NCBI GenBank assembly: GCA_965603495.1
Contig: CBFDDF010000004.1
Span: forward strand, 1-64,000
DNA length: 64,000 nucleotides
Direction: 5' to 3'
Origin: Thiomicrorhabdus sp965603495
Lineage (GTDB): Bacteria > Pseudomonadota > Gammaproteobacteria > Thiomicrospirales > Thiomicrospiraceae
Position numbers and translations under genes: made by a program
The notes under the pieces: model-generated
Told to the model about the DNA's origin: nothing
The model's database searches: none
What the model saw: the letters and a program-made list of their open reading frames with translations, nothing else
Shown: in pieces, positions 34,951-42,631 of the stretch
How positions within the stretch are numbered: the stretch's first letter is position 1
How the letters are laid out: every line of letters starts with the position of its first letter

Positions 34951-34980
34951 TTAAAAGTAACCAGGCCTGGTTACTCTTAA
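34951..34980. repeat. 30-bp palindrome (one mismatched pair) around an ACCAGGCCTGGT copy
   Basis: The perfect core AGTAACCAGGCCTGGTTACT is 34956-34975; outer TTAA arms pair after one A/C mismatch. It lies between metK and metF on the minus strand and could work as a terminator or processing hairpin. Confidence 0.93.
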
Positions 34981-35020
34981 TTTTGTATTTTTTGGAATCG
35001 TTTCTCGGCATCAGTTTTAT

Positions 35021-35039
35021 GCTGGTTTTATAAACCAGC
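35021..35039 (-). terminator. Hairpin overlapping the metK stop codon
   Basis: GCTGGTTT-TAT-AAACCAGC, a perfect 8-bp stem whose loop includes the metK stop. It lacks a U-run, so it is a weak terminator or mRNA-stability element that probably acts with the palindrome just downstream. Confidence 0.5.
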
Positions 35040-36188
35040 GTCTGAACGTAAAACCGCAGCTTTATCGGTCTTTTCCCAAGTAAATTCAGGTAGCTCACGA
35101 CCAAAATGACCGTAAGAAGCTGTCTTTTGGTAGATAGGACGATATAAGTCTAACATCGCAATCAAGCCTTTAGGACGTAAGTCAAAGTGTTCACGGACTA
35201 AACGTTCAATCAGTTGAATGTCGACTTTTTCTGTGCCAAAGGTTTCTAGGCTAATAGACGTCGGTTCAGCAATCCCAATAGCATAAGAAATTTGTATTTC
35301 ACATTTATCTGCCAGGCCTGCTGCGACGATGTTTTTAGCCACATAACGACCTGCATAAGCGGCAGAACGATCAACTTTAGATGGATCTTTACCTGAGAAA
35401 GCACCACCACCATGACGTGCCATGCCGCCATAGGTATCCACTATGATTTTACGACCCGTTAAGCCGGCATCGCCGACAGGTCCACCAATGACAAAACGAC
35501 CCGTTGGGTTGATATGAAAAAGCGTGTCCTTGTGCAACCACCCTTCAGGCAATACTGGTTTAATGATTTCATCCATCACTGCTTCACGCAAAGTATCGGT
35601 ATCAATTTCAGGATTGTGTTGAGTCGAAAGTACGACCGCATCAATCGCGACTGGCACGCCATTTTCATAACGCAGCGTCACCTGGCTTTTAGCATCCGGT
35701 CTCAACCAGGACAATATTCCTGATTTTCTAACATGGGCCTGGCGTTCCATTAAACGATGCGCATAAAAAATGGGCGCAGGCATAAGAACATCCGTTTCAT
35801 TCGATGCATAACCGAACATCAAGCCCTGGTCACCAGCGCCTTGCTCGTGTTCTGCTGTATCATCCACGCCCATGGCGATTTCAGGAGATTGTTTACCGAT
35901 AGAAGAAAGTACTGCACAGGTTTCGCCATCAAAACCAAGGTCACCGTGATTGTAGCCAATTTCTTTGACGACATTACGGACCAACTCTTCTTGATCCACC
36001 CAGGCTTCGGTGGTGATTTCGCCACCGAGCATGACCATGCCGGTTTTGACAAAGGTTTCGCAAGCAACACGTGCTTTAGGATCTTGCTTAAGAATCGCAT
36101 CCAACATAGCATCGGAAATTTGATCGGCAATTTTATCTGGATGGCCTTCAGAAACGGATTCTGAGGTAAATACTGTCGTTTTAGTCAT
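35028..36188 (-). CDS. metK: S-adenosylmethionine synthetase
   Basis: Makes SAM from methionine and ATP, 386 residues from the ATG at 36188 (GAGG seven bases upstream). The open frame runs 44 codons further up, but that region is the regulatory leader. The start MTKTTVFTSESVSEGHPDKIADQ-type motif, GAGDQGLMFGYA and the P-loop-like GGGAFSGKDPSKVDRSAAYAGRYVAKN are invariant. A SAM-II-like aptamer at the 5' end of the mRNA would give feedback by the product. Confidence 0.98.
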   Translation of the reverse strand: MTKTTVFTSESVSEGHPDKIADQISDAMLDAILKQDPKARVACETFVKTGMVMLGGEITTEAWVDQEELVRNVVKEIGYNHGDLGFDGETCAVLSSIGKQSPEIAMGVDDTAEHEQGAGDQGLMFGYASNETDVLMPAPIFYAHRLMERQAHVRKSGILSWLRPDAKSQVTLRYENGVPVAIDAVVLSTQHNPEIDTDTLREAVMDEIIKPVLPEGWLHKDTLFHINPTGRFVIGGPVGDAGLTGRKIIVDTYGGMARHGGGAFSGKDPSKVDRSAAYAGRYVAKNIVAAGLADKCEIQISYAIGIAEPTSISLETFGTEKVDIQLIERLVREHFDLRPKGLIAMLDLYRPIYQKTASYGHFGRELPEFTWEKTDKAAVLRSDAGL

Positions 36189-36195
36189 GTTTGTG

Positions 36196-36330
36196 CCTCG
36201 AAGCATTGTAAGAATTAAATTTAAATTAACGAGGTACGGGGAATAAGACGGGAATACATAAGATAGAGTGATTCCTCGCTTTAGCCGTACTTTTAATGCG
36301 CCCGCAAGCTGATGTATCAAATCGGCGCTA
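36196..36330 (-). promoter_or_regulatory. SAM-II-like riboswitch and leader of metK
   Basis: The aptamer occupies 36330-36274. P1 pairs GCGCC (36328-36324) with GGCGC (36302-36298). The loop reads GAUUUG and then AGCUUGC; the 3' joint has AUUAAAA and then GGCUAAAGCGAGG. GCUU and AAGC can form the pseudoknot. This order is that of SAM-II (or related SAM-V) aptamers. Further on, CCUCG (36234-36230) can pair with CGAGG (36200-36196), the metK ribosome-binding site. Alternatively CCGUAC (36239-36234) can pair with GUACGG (36290-36285) of the aptamer. Ligand binding would free CCUCG to mask the start site. The fold and switching are inferred from reading complementarity by eye. Confidence 0.75.
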
Positions 36331-36337
36331 AGCGGAT

Positions 36338-36366
36338 ATTATGATTGAATTTTTTTTTTAGGTCAA
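36338..36366 (-). promoter_or_regulatory. metK promoter
   Basis: On the minus strand, TTGACC (36366-36361) and CATAAT (36343-36338) are separated by exactly 17 bp. The predicted start near 36331 places the aptamer stem at the very 5' end of the transcript. Confidence 0.75.
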
Positions 36367-36509
36367 GTATCTGAGCGTTTCACGTTGTTTTTGATTGTCA
36401 ATACGAGGGTGGTTTGGTCGGTAACAAAATCGTCATGAGCTTGTAGAAAATGTTTTATATGGCCTTGGTATAGTGCTTTGCTTTCCACAGAATAATCAGA
36501 GATTTAGCC

Positions 36510-38315
36510 GTGTTACAACAGTGCCAGACCAAAGATTTTATAAAGCTTAGTGAACGCCTAAGGTATGAGTTGCAGGATTCGGTGTTAGGCCGTGAACTAC
36601 TGTCCATTCTCTCCATGCGAAATTTATCGCCAGTTTTCCAACCGATTGTGGATATTAAAAAACGCCAAGTTTTTGCATATGAAGCGTTGATTAGAGGGCC
36701 TGAAAATTCTCCTTTGTATAGTCCATTGCATTTGTTCCACGTGGCAGAAGAGCATGGTTGTCTATTTGAAATGGATTGGTTAGCAAGGCAAATTGCCATC
36801 GAAAAATATCAGCAATATGGCTCGCCGGAGTTTTTATTTATTAATGTAACGGTTAATTCGTTAATGCAAGGCGGGCATCAAAGTGGCGTGACTTTAGATT
36901 GCCTAAAGTTACTCGGAATTAGTGTTGAGCAAGTGGTGATTGAGATTACCGAGCTGCAACCCGTAGAGGACTTCTCACTGTTTGTTGAGTCTATTAATCA
37001 TTATCGTGAAATGGGCTTTAAGGTGGCGATTGATGATTTAGGGGGCGGTTATAACGGCTTGCGTATCTGGTCAGAGGTAAAGCCAGATTTTGTCAAAATT
37101 GATAAGCATTTTGTATCTGGCTTAGCTGAGGATGCCGATAAAAGACGTTTTATGGAAACTATCTGCGCTTTAGCGAAGGGTTTAAATACCAAAATAGTTG
37201 CCGAAGGAGTTGAAGATGAAGCGACTTTAAAAGTGTTAGAAGGGCTAGGAGTGGATTATGTTCAAGGCTATCTTTTTAAAAAGCCTCAGACCGTGCCGAC
37301 TCTGTCGTTAGATTATCAGTGGTCAATAGAGACCAGCCCTGTCGTTGCTAAAGCGGATGAAACGGTTGAATGTATTGTGCACGCTTGTGATAGTTTTCAC
37401 CCAGATAGTGAAGTCGGTTTGGTGTCAGAGTATTTACTCAAAGAAACGCATATTGATTTTGTACCGATTGTCGCCAATAAAAAAATAGTTGGAATGGTTT
37501 GGCGTAGGGATTTAATGGACATGTTGGCACGGCGATTTGGTCGAGATTTGTACCATCGAAAATCGATTTCCAATATTATGGATAAAGCCCCTGTCGTGGT
37601 TGATATCAATATGCCTTTGGTTGAGTTAAGTCGTTTGATTACGGATTATCAAGGCAGCCATAAGGGGGATGCTTTTATTGTTACTGAAAACGGCGAGTTT
37701 AGGGGGTGTGGCCAATTTATGGATCTGTTGCGTGTCATGACGAATTTGAAAATGGAAAGTGCACAGTATGCCAACCCGCTTTCTGGCTTGCCAGGTAATG
37801 TGCCTATTCAAAATGCCATCCAAGGCTTCTTAAATCAGCAGATTCCCTTTGTAGTGATCTATGTGGATATTGATCACTTTAAACCTTATAACGATCATTA
37901 TAGCTTTGATCAAGGGGATGATATTATTCGCGCCATGTCCGATATTCTGATGCATCATGTTCAGTCTGACATTGATTTTATTGGCCACATCGGCGGGGAT
38001 GATTTTATTATTGTGTCGCCCAGAGTGAGCGATTATCAAGCGATGTGTGAAGGTGTCTTGATGGAGTTTAGAAAGGAAATTACACAGTTTTATTTACCGG
38101 AAGATAGATTGCGCAGGGGGATTCAATCAGTAAATCGTAAAGGTGAACCCGCTTTCTTTTCGATAATGAGCTTGTCGCTCGGTGTGTTACTGGTTAAGGA
38201 GGGGATTTTTAGTCATCAACAAAGATTAGCTTCCTATGCGACCTTAGCGAAAAAGAAAGCCAAGTCTTTGGGCGGAGACACTTTTGCCGTTATCGACTCT
38301 AGTGAGTTGAGTTAG
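36510..38315 (+). CDS. EAL-CBS-GGDEF cyclic-di-GMP signalling protein
   Basis: A soluble 601-residue protein. The N-terminal EAL phosphodiesterase domain has Glu58-Ala-Leu in YEALIRGP, VVIEITE, VAIDDLGGGY and VKIDKHF, so the catalytic set looks intact. A pair of CBS-like segments (about residues 290-410) may bind an adenine nucleotide. The C-terminal GGDEF domain ends in HIGGDDFIIV, a GGDDF variant that may still be active, or may bind GTP and regulate EAL. The start is GTG 36510, with a poor ribosome-binding site. It converges with a second GGDEF-EAL gene. Confidence 0.9.
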   Translation: MLQQCQTKDFIKLSERLRYELQDSVLGRELLSILSMRNLSPVFQPIVDIKKRQVFAYEALIRGPENSPLYSPLHLFHVAEEHGCLFEMDWLARQIAIEKYQQYGSPEFLFINVTVNSLMQGGHQSGVTLDCLKLLGISVEQVVIEITELQPVEDFSLFVESINHYREMGFKVAIDDLGGGYNGLRIWSEVKPDFVKIDKHFVSGLAEDADKRRFMETICALAKGLNTKIVAEGVEDEATLKVLEGLGVDYVQGYLFKKPQTVPTLSLDYQWSIETSPVVAKADETVECIVHACDSFHPDSEVGLVSEYLLKETHIDFVPIVANKKIVGMVWRRDLMDMLARRFGRDLYHRKSISNIMDKAPVVVDINMPLVELSRLITDYQGSHKGDAFIVTENGEFRGCGQFMDLLRVMTNLKMESAQYANPLSGLPGNVPIQNAIQGFLNQQIPFVVIYVDIDHFKPYNDHYSFDQGDDIIRAMSDILMHHVQSDIDFIGHIGGDDFIIVSPRVSDYQAMCEGVLMEFRKEITQFYLPEDRLRRGIQSVNRKGEPAFFSIMSLSLGVLLVKEGIFSHQQRLASYATLAKKKAKSLGGDTFAVIDSSELS

Positions 38316-38328
38316 GCTGAATTAAAGC

Positions 38329-38373
38329 AAACTTAACGAAATCCAATTCATTACATCATGCTACGTTAAGTTT
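38329..38373. terminator. Inverted repeat between convergent cyclic-di-GMP genes
   Basis: AAACTTAACG (38329-38338) pairs perfectly with CGTTAAGTTT (38364-38373) around a 25-nt loop. It could be a shared terminator; the loop is long for a classical one. Confidence 0.4.
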
Positions 38374-40795
38374 TAAACAAATCCTCAATCGGTGTCGGTT
38401 TGTGGAAATGATAACCTTGTGCATACTCAATGCCAACTTTTTGTAACCAATCGGCAATGGCCTGGTTTTCGACAAATTCGGCGATGGATTGAATGTTCAT
38501 CTCTTGACTCACTTGGTGTAACGCTCGGACCATCGCGGCATCAACTCTGTCAGACAGTACATCTAGTACAAAAGCCCCATCAATTTTGACGAAATCGACT
38601 GGTAAGGTTTTCAACCAGGTAAAGGAAGCGAACCCAGAGCCAAAATCATCCAGTGCCAATTGGCAACCATGGTTCTTGATACTGTTTAAGAAGCTGATGC
38701 TAGAGGACATGTGGGTAATCGCAGTGGTTTCAGTGAGTTCAAAACAGATTTTATGGTTAATCGCCTCGTTTTCGGCGAGTAACTCTAGTAAACGATTGTT
38801 AAAGTCTTCGTTTTCTAACGATTGCCCTGCTATGTTGATGTTTAAGCGCTCTATTTTTTCGCTATGATGTTTTAACCATTCAATGGCATGCTCAACAATA
38901 TAAATATCTAAGGCAGCCATTAGATTAAACCGTTCAGCTGCAGGTAAAAATGCATCTGGAAAAATAATATTGCCATCAGCATCCTTTAAGCGCACCAATA
39001 TCTCATAGCTTTTATGAGCTTGGGTTTCTTGTAAAGAGACTATCTCTTGTGCATAAAGTCGAAATTGCTTGTGCTCAAGCCCAAATTTTATTTTGCCAAC
39101 CCAACCAAATTGAGTGTAGGTTTGTTCAACTGATTTATCGTCTGCACGATAGACATGTATTCGGTTTCGACCATTGTCTTTTGCAAGGTAGCAGGCAATA
39201 TCTGCTTGACTCATGACCGTTGCTTTATTGGTAAGGCCTTGAATTTTAGCAACGCCAATACTCGTGCCAATATTAAAGACTTTTTCTTCCCAGATGAAAC
39301 GGTAATCAGCAACTTGACAGCGAACTTTTTCAGCGATAATCATGGCTGCTTCAACATTACAATTTTCAAGTAAAATGGTGAATTCATCGCCGCCAATTCT
39401 TGCTAATAAATCGTTATCTCTAATTTGTTTTTTAATGCACAGAGCAACTTGCTTTAATAGCTCATCTCCAGCGTTATGGCCCGCGGTGTCGTTAACCAAC
39501 TTGAATTGATCTAAATCGATGTACAGTAAGCAGTGCTGTATATCGGGTGAGTGTGCGGCTTCCTCAATAAGGTATTCTAGATGGCTTTCAAATGCGGTGC
39601 GGTTACGCAGTCCAGTTAGACTGTCGTGCGTTGCTTGCCAGGTGAGTTTAGATTTCAGTTTTCTGGCTTCAGTGGCATCATGAAAAACTAAAACCGAACC
39701 AATTATTTGACCTTGCCTGTCAATAATCGGAGCACCGGAGTCTTCGATGGAAATACTCTCCCCAGCGTGATTAATTAAAATGGTGTGGTTCGCTAAGGCG
39801 AGAATCTTACCCGTTTCCATAGACATTAGAGCAGGGTTGACGGCGGGCTCCATCGTAGTTTCATGGTAGATTTTAAAAATATTTTGTATCGGTTGACCGG
39901 CAGCCGCATGATTGCTCCAACCTGTTAAGTGTTCTGATACGGGATTGATATAAGTTATCTCCCCGGCCCGATTGGTGGTGATAACGCCATCGCCAATGGA
40001 TTTTAAGGTAACTTCAGCGCGTTCTTTTTCGGCAAATAGCTCGGACTCTTTTTCATTCAAATTAGAGAGCATTGATTGGAAGTTTTCTGCAAGGATTTGC
40101 AATTCATCTCGGCGCTTAAGGTTGAGTGATGTGTTTCTTTCTCCAGCGCGGACTTTTTGCGTGGCATCAACTAGTTGGTAAATGTCTCGGGTGAGTCGTC
40201 GCCCTATAAACCAGGCAAACAGCGTTCCAATGAATATTGCAAATAGGGTGTAAAGTAGGCCTTCATAAGTTAGATATTGCAAGCTATCGGCAATGTTTTC
40301 TCGGCTATTTTGTACTCGAACCCAGCCTATATGTGCTTCATTGACATAAATGGGACTCGCGGTATCGATGACTTTTGCTCGGTCATTAAAAATAACGACA
40401 TCCTTGGCAGAGTTGGGTGTCCCGAGGGGGTCAATTGAGACATATTGCCCCGCTCTGCTTTCACTTGCATCTTGGGTGCTGTGGTAGGCTAGAATCTGCC
40501 CATTTGTGTCCAAAATCATGCCGAAGTTAAAGCTGGGTTGGAGTGACTGTGCTGTTATGATTTCTTCTAAACCGATGAGGTCATTGGAGAGCACGCCGTT
40601 AATGCTGTTAACGGCTAGGGTTCTGGTAATGCCAATGGCGGCATCCTTGGATTCATTTAATAAAAATGCTTTTTCTCGTTGTACCAAGTCAAAGACAAAT
40701 ATGCTCATTAATACCGCATGAATACCAGCTATACCGATAATTAATGAACGTTTGATAGATCTGCTTTTAAAGGGTTGAAGCATGAATTTTTCCAT
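38366..40795 (-). CDS. Membrane HAMP-PAS-GGDEF-EAL protein
   Basis: An 809-residue inner-membrane sensor. Segments near residues 17-37 and 182-203 frame a periplasmic domain of about 145 residues. A HAMP region (RRLTRDIYQLVDATQKVRAGE), a PAS domain (IGDGVITTNRAGEITYINP), a GGDEF domain with intact ARIGGDEFTILLE and an EAL domain starting YEILVRLKD follow. The EIL variant is tolerated in active phosphodiesterases; FELTET, LALDDFGSGFASF and VKIDGAF are present. An ATG four codons in (40783) is an alternative start. A PhnD-like lipoprotein gene lies 59 bp upstream on the same strand and may encode its ligand sensor. Confidence 0.92.
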   Translation of the reverse strand: MEKFMLQPFKSRSIKRSLIIGIAGIHAVLMSIFVFDLVQREKAFLLNESKDAAIGITRTLAVNSINGVLSNDLIGLEEIITAQSLQPSFNFGMILDTNGQILAYHSTQDASESRAGQYVSIDPLGTPNSAKDVVIFNDRAKVIDTASPIYVNEAHIGWVRVQNSRENIADSLQYLTYEGLLYTLFAIFIGTLFAWFIGRRLTRDIYQLVDATQKVRAGERNTSLNLKRRDELQILAENFQSMLSNLNEKESELFAEKERAEVTLKSIGDGVITTNRAGEITYINPVSEHLTGWSNHAAAGQPIQNIFKIYHETTMEPAVNPALMSMETGKILALANHTILINHAGESISIEDSGAPIIDRQGQIIGSVLVFHDATEARKLKSKLTWQATHDSLTGLRNRTAFESHLEYLIEEAAHSPDIQHCLLYIDLDQFKLVNDTAGHNAGDELLKQVALCIKKQIRDNDLLARIGGDEFTILLENCNVEAAMIIAEKVRCQVADYRFIWEEKVFNIGTSIGVAKIQGLTNKATVMSQADIACYLAKDNGRNRIHVYRADDKSVEQTYTQFGWVGKIKFGLEHKQFRLYAQEIVSLQETQAHKSYEILVRLKDADGNIIFPDAFLPAAERFNLMAALDIYIVEHAIEWLKHHSEKIERLNINIAGQSLENEDFNNRLLELLAENEAINHKICFELTETTAITHMSSSISFLNSIKNHGCQLALDDFGSGFASFTWLKTLPVDFVKIDGAFVLDVLSDRVDAAMVRALHQVSQEMNIQSIAEFVENQAIADWLQKVGIEYAQGYHFHKPTPIEDLFKT

Positions 40796-40854
40796 ATTTT
40801 TGGGAACTCAATTGGGTCTTCGGTTCATCATTGTTTTGTTTAAATGTCCGCTCT

Positions 40855-41757
40855 TTATGGGTTTAAAGGGCGGACTGTTTTATTAAAATGTTCAATAAAC
40901 TTTTGTACGGGTCGATAGGTTTCATTATCTGCCAATTCAAACTTTGAAAGATACATGGCTTCAAGTATTTTTTGTCCGACTTCAGTATTGTGGAGGTTAC
41001 TTAGCAAAGTCTGCACTTCTTTGATCAGTTGTGGGGGTACGTCTGATCGAGCCACGATGCTGTTATTAGGTAAAGATTGTGTTTGCCAAATGACTTTAAG
41101 CTGTTGTTTAAGTTCTGGGCGTTCATCAGACAGAGCTTTCCATGGTGGTGGCCAAGTGGCGCCAGCGGCGCTAGTACCCACAAAGACATTCATAATAGAG
41201 GACTCTTGCGAGCCTACATATTCGTTTTGAATGTCTGTGGTTACGTTAATACCATTTTGCTGTAAATAATCCTGTGGCAACATGGTGGCCGCTAAGGCGC
41301 TGGGAGCGGGGTAGCTGACCACTTTACCTTTTAAGTCTGTTGGGCGTTTTATGTTGCTGTCTTTACGCACCAGAAAAATGCCCTTAAAATTTTCATCATC
41401 GCCCATTTTGGCAATGACTTGATAACCCTTATCAATCGCCAATAATGTCTGGTAGGGATTGGGTAACGCAAAAGCAATGGATTGGTTTTGTAACTTGTCA
41501 TTAAAATCAGCATAGCTTTTAGAGGCTTCCACGGTGAACTCAGACCCCTTAATATTTTGATTAAGATAATTTATTAAGGGGTTAAAGACTGCATATAAAC
41601 GGGTCGGATTATGGAGAGGATGAATGGCAAACTGGTAGTGCTTGATTGACGTTTTGTGCTCGACGAAAACAGGGGCGTAACTCTGTTCACTGTTGTCTGT
41701 GCAGCCTATAAGCGTTAATAAGAGTCCTGCCAGGATTAAAGAGGAAAGTGGTCGCAT
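40855..41757 (-). CDS. PhnD-like periplasmic binding lipoprotein
   Basis: A 300-residue solute-binding protein of the phosphate/phosphonate-binding (PhnD) fold. The signal LILAGLLLTLIGC ends in a lipobox with Cys19. The fold motifs are LYAVFNPLINYLNQNIKG, ALPNPYQTLLAIDKGYQVIAKM, LKGKVVSYPAPSALAATMLPQDYL and FVGTSAAGATWPPPWKAL. No permease or ATPase gene is nearby. Instead it sits directly before a membrane GGDEF-EAL gene, so it may be a ligand sensor rather than a transporter part; that is inference from context. Confidence 0.83.
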   Translation of the reverse strand: MRPLSSLILAGLLLTLIGCTDNSEQSYAPVFVEHKTSIKHYQFAIHPLHNPTRLYAVFNPLINYLNQNIKGSEFTVEASKSYADFNDKLQNQSIAFALPNPYQTLLAIDKGYQVIAKMGDDENFKGIFLVRKDSNIKRPTDLKGKVVSYPAPSALAATMLPQDYLQQNGINVTTDIQNEYVGSQESSIMNVFVGTSAAGATWPPPWKALSDERPELKQQLKVIWQTQSLPNNSIVARSDVPPQLIKEVQTLLSNLHNTEVGQKILEAMYLSKFELADNETYRPVQKFIEHFNKTVRPLNP

Positions 41758-41881
41758 TTTGATTATCCATTGTTGGGGATTATATTTATTGCGTAGTTTT
41801 TTTCAATTCTAACAGAGGCTGTGAGGTTTTCTATAGGGATTTTTTATCGGGGGTATCTCAATTAGGGTATGCTGTATAAGT

Positions 41882-41926
41882 CAATTTTTGCTAAAAATTG
41901 AATAATCTATCATTGGGGTGTAGAAT
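41882..41926 (+). promoter_or_regulatory. purE promoter with overlapping inverted repeat
   Basis: TTGAAT (41898-41903) and TAGAAT (41921-41926) are spaced by 17 bp. CAATTTTT-GCT-AAAAATTG at 41882-41900 is a perfect inverted repeat overlapping the -35 box and could be an operator. It does not resemble the E. coli PurR box. Confidence 0.65.
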
Positions 41927-41968
41927 ACTTCGTTTTTTCAAAGCTTTAGGCTAAGTTAGGTGGGAATC

Positions 41969-42469
41969 ATGACAGAAACAATATTGCCTGTTGTCGGTGT
42001 GATTATGGGGTCAAAGTCTGATTGGCCGACCATGAAAAACGCGGTAGAGATGTTAGAACTTTTCGGCGTGCCGCATGAAGTGAAGGTAGTTTCGGCGCAT
42101 AGAACACCAGACTTAATGTTTGACTATGCTGATCAAGCTGAAGCCCGTGGCCTGCAAGTTATTATTGCCGGTGCTGGTGGTGCTGCGCATCTACCTGGCA
42201 TGGTGGCCGCTAAAACCGTGGTGCCAGTGTTGGGTGTACCGGTGCAGTCCAAAGCTTTGAGTGGGCAAGATTCATTGTTGTCGATTGTGCAAATGCCGGG
42301 TGGCATTCCAGTTGGCACCTTGGCCATCGGTGATGCCGGTGCTAAGAATGCGGGTATTTTGGCGGCGCAAATAGTCGGCAACTTTAATCCCGTCATTCGT
42401 GCAGCGGTTAAAGCCTTTAGAGCGGAACAAACACAAACAGTTTTAGAGAATTCAGATCCTCGCATTTAA
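41969..42469 (+). CDS. purE: N5-carboxyaminoimidazole ribonucleotide mutase
   Basis: Class I PurE, 166 residues. It converts N5-CAIR made by PurK to CAIR in purine synthesis. The MGSKSDWPTMKNA substrate motif, SAHRTPD and GAGGAAHLPGMVAAKT are intact. AGGTGG just upstream supports the ATG at 41969 rather than an earlier in-frame GTG at 41960. A strong terminator separates it from purK, unlike the usual purEK operon. Confidence 0.96.
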   Translation: MTETILPVVGVIMGSKSDWPTMKNAVEMLELFGVPHEVKVVSAHRTPDLMFDYADQAEARGLQVIIAGAGGAAHLPGMVAAKTVVPVLGVPVQSKALSGQDSLLSIVQMPGGIPVGTLAIGDAGAKNAGILAAQIVGNFNPVIRAAVKAFRAEQTQTVLENSDPRI

Positions 42470-42515
42470 AGCCGAGTGATAAACGGTCTGAAGACAAAAG
42501 AATATTGATATCTTG

Positions 42516-42565
42516 AAACCGTAGGTCAAGCATTTGTTAAAATGCTTGCCTACGGTTTTTTATTT
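42516..42565 (+). terminator. Strong rho-independent terminator between purE and purK
   Basis: A 19-bp stem (AAACCGTAGG...CCTACGGTTT, extended by CAAGCATTT/AAATGCTTG with one bulged T) and a GTTA loop, followed by TTTTTTATTTT. Readthrough to purK should be limited. Confidence 0.88.
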
Positions 42566-42631
42566 TAGGAAGCTCGGTTTAAGCCCGCAGGTTTTAAATT
42601 TGATGATAGATTCCTTTGCATGGAGAGAATG

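Noticed and set aside
35312..35324. Further copies of the repeat in metK (35312), nnr (44468) and the umuD-like gene (1904)
   Set aside because: These match only 10 of 12 bases and may be chance sharing of AGGCCT within Gly-Leu or Gln-Ala-Trp codons.
36221..36259. 12-codon upstream open frame in the metK leader
   Set aside because: It starts 14 bases after GAGG, too far for good translation, and its codons show no Met or Cys pattern of a leader peptide.
36189..36320. N-terminal extension of MetK by 44 codons
   Set aside because: The open frame runs through the riboswitch-like leader and lacks similarity to MetK; the ATG at 36188 has a good ribosome-binding site and the family start.
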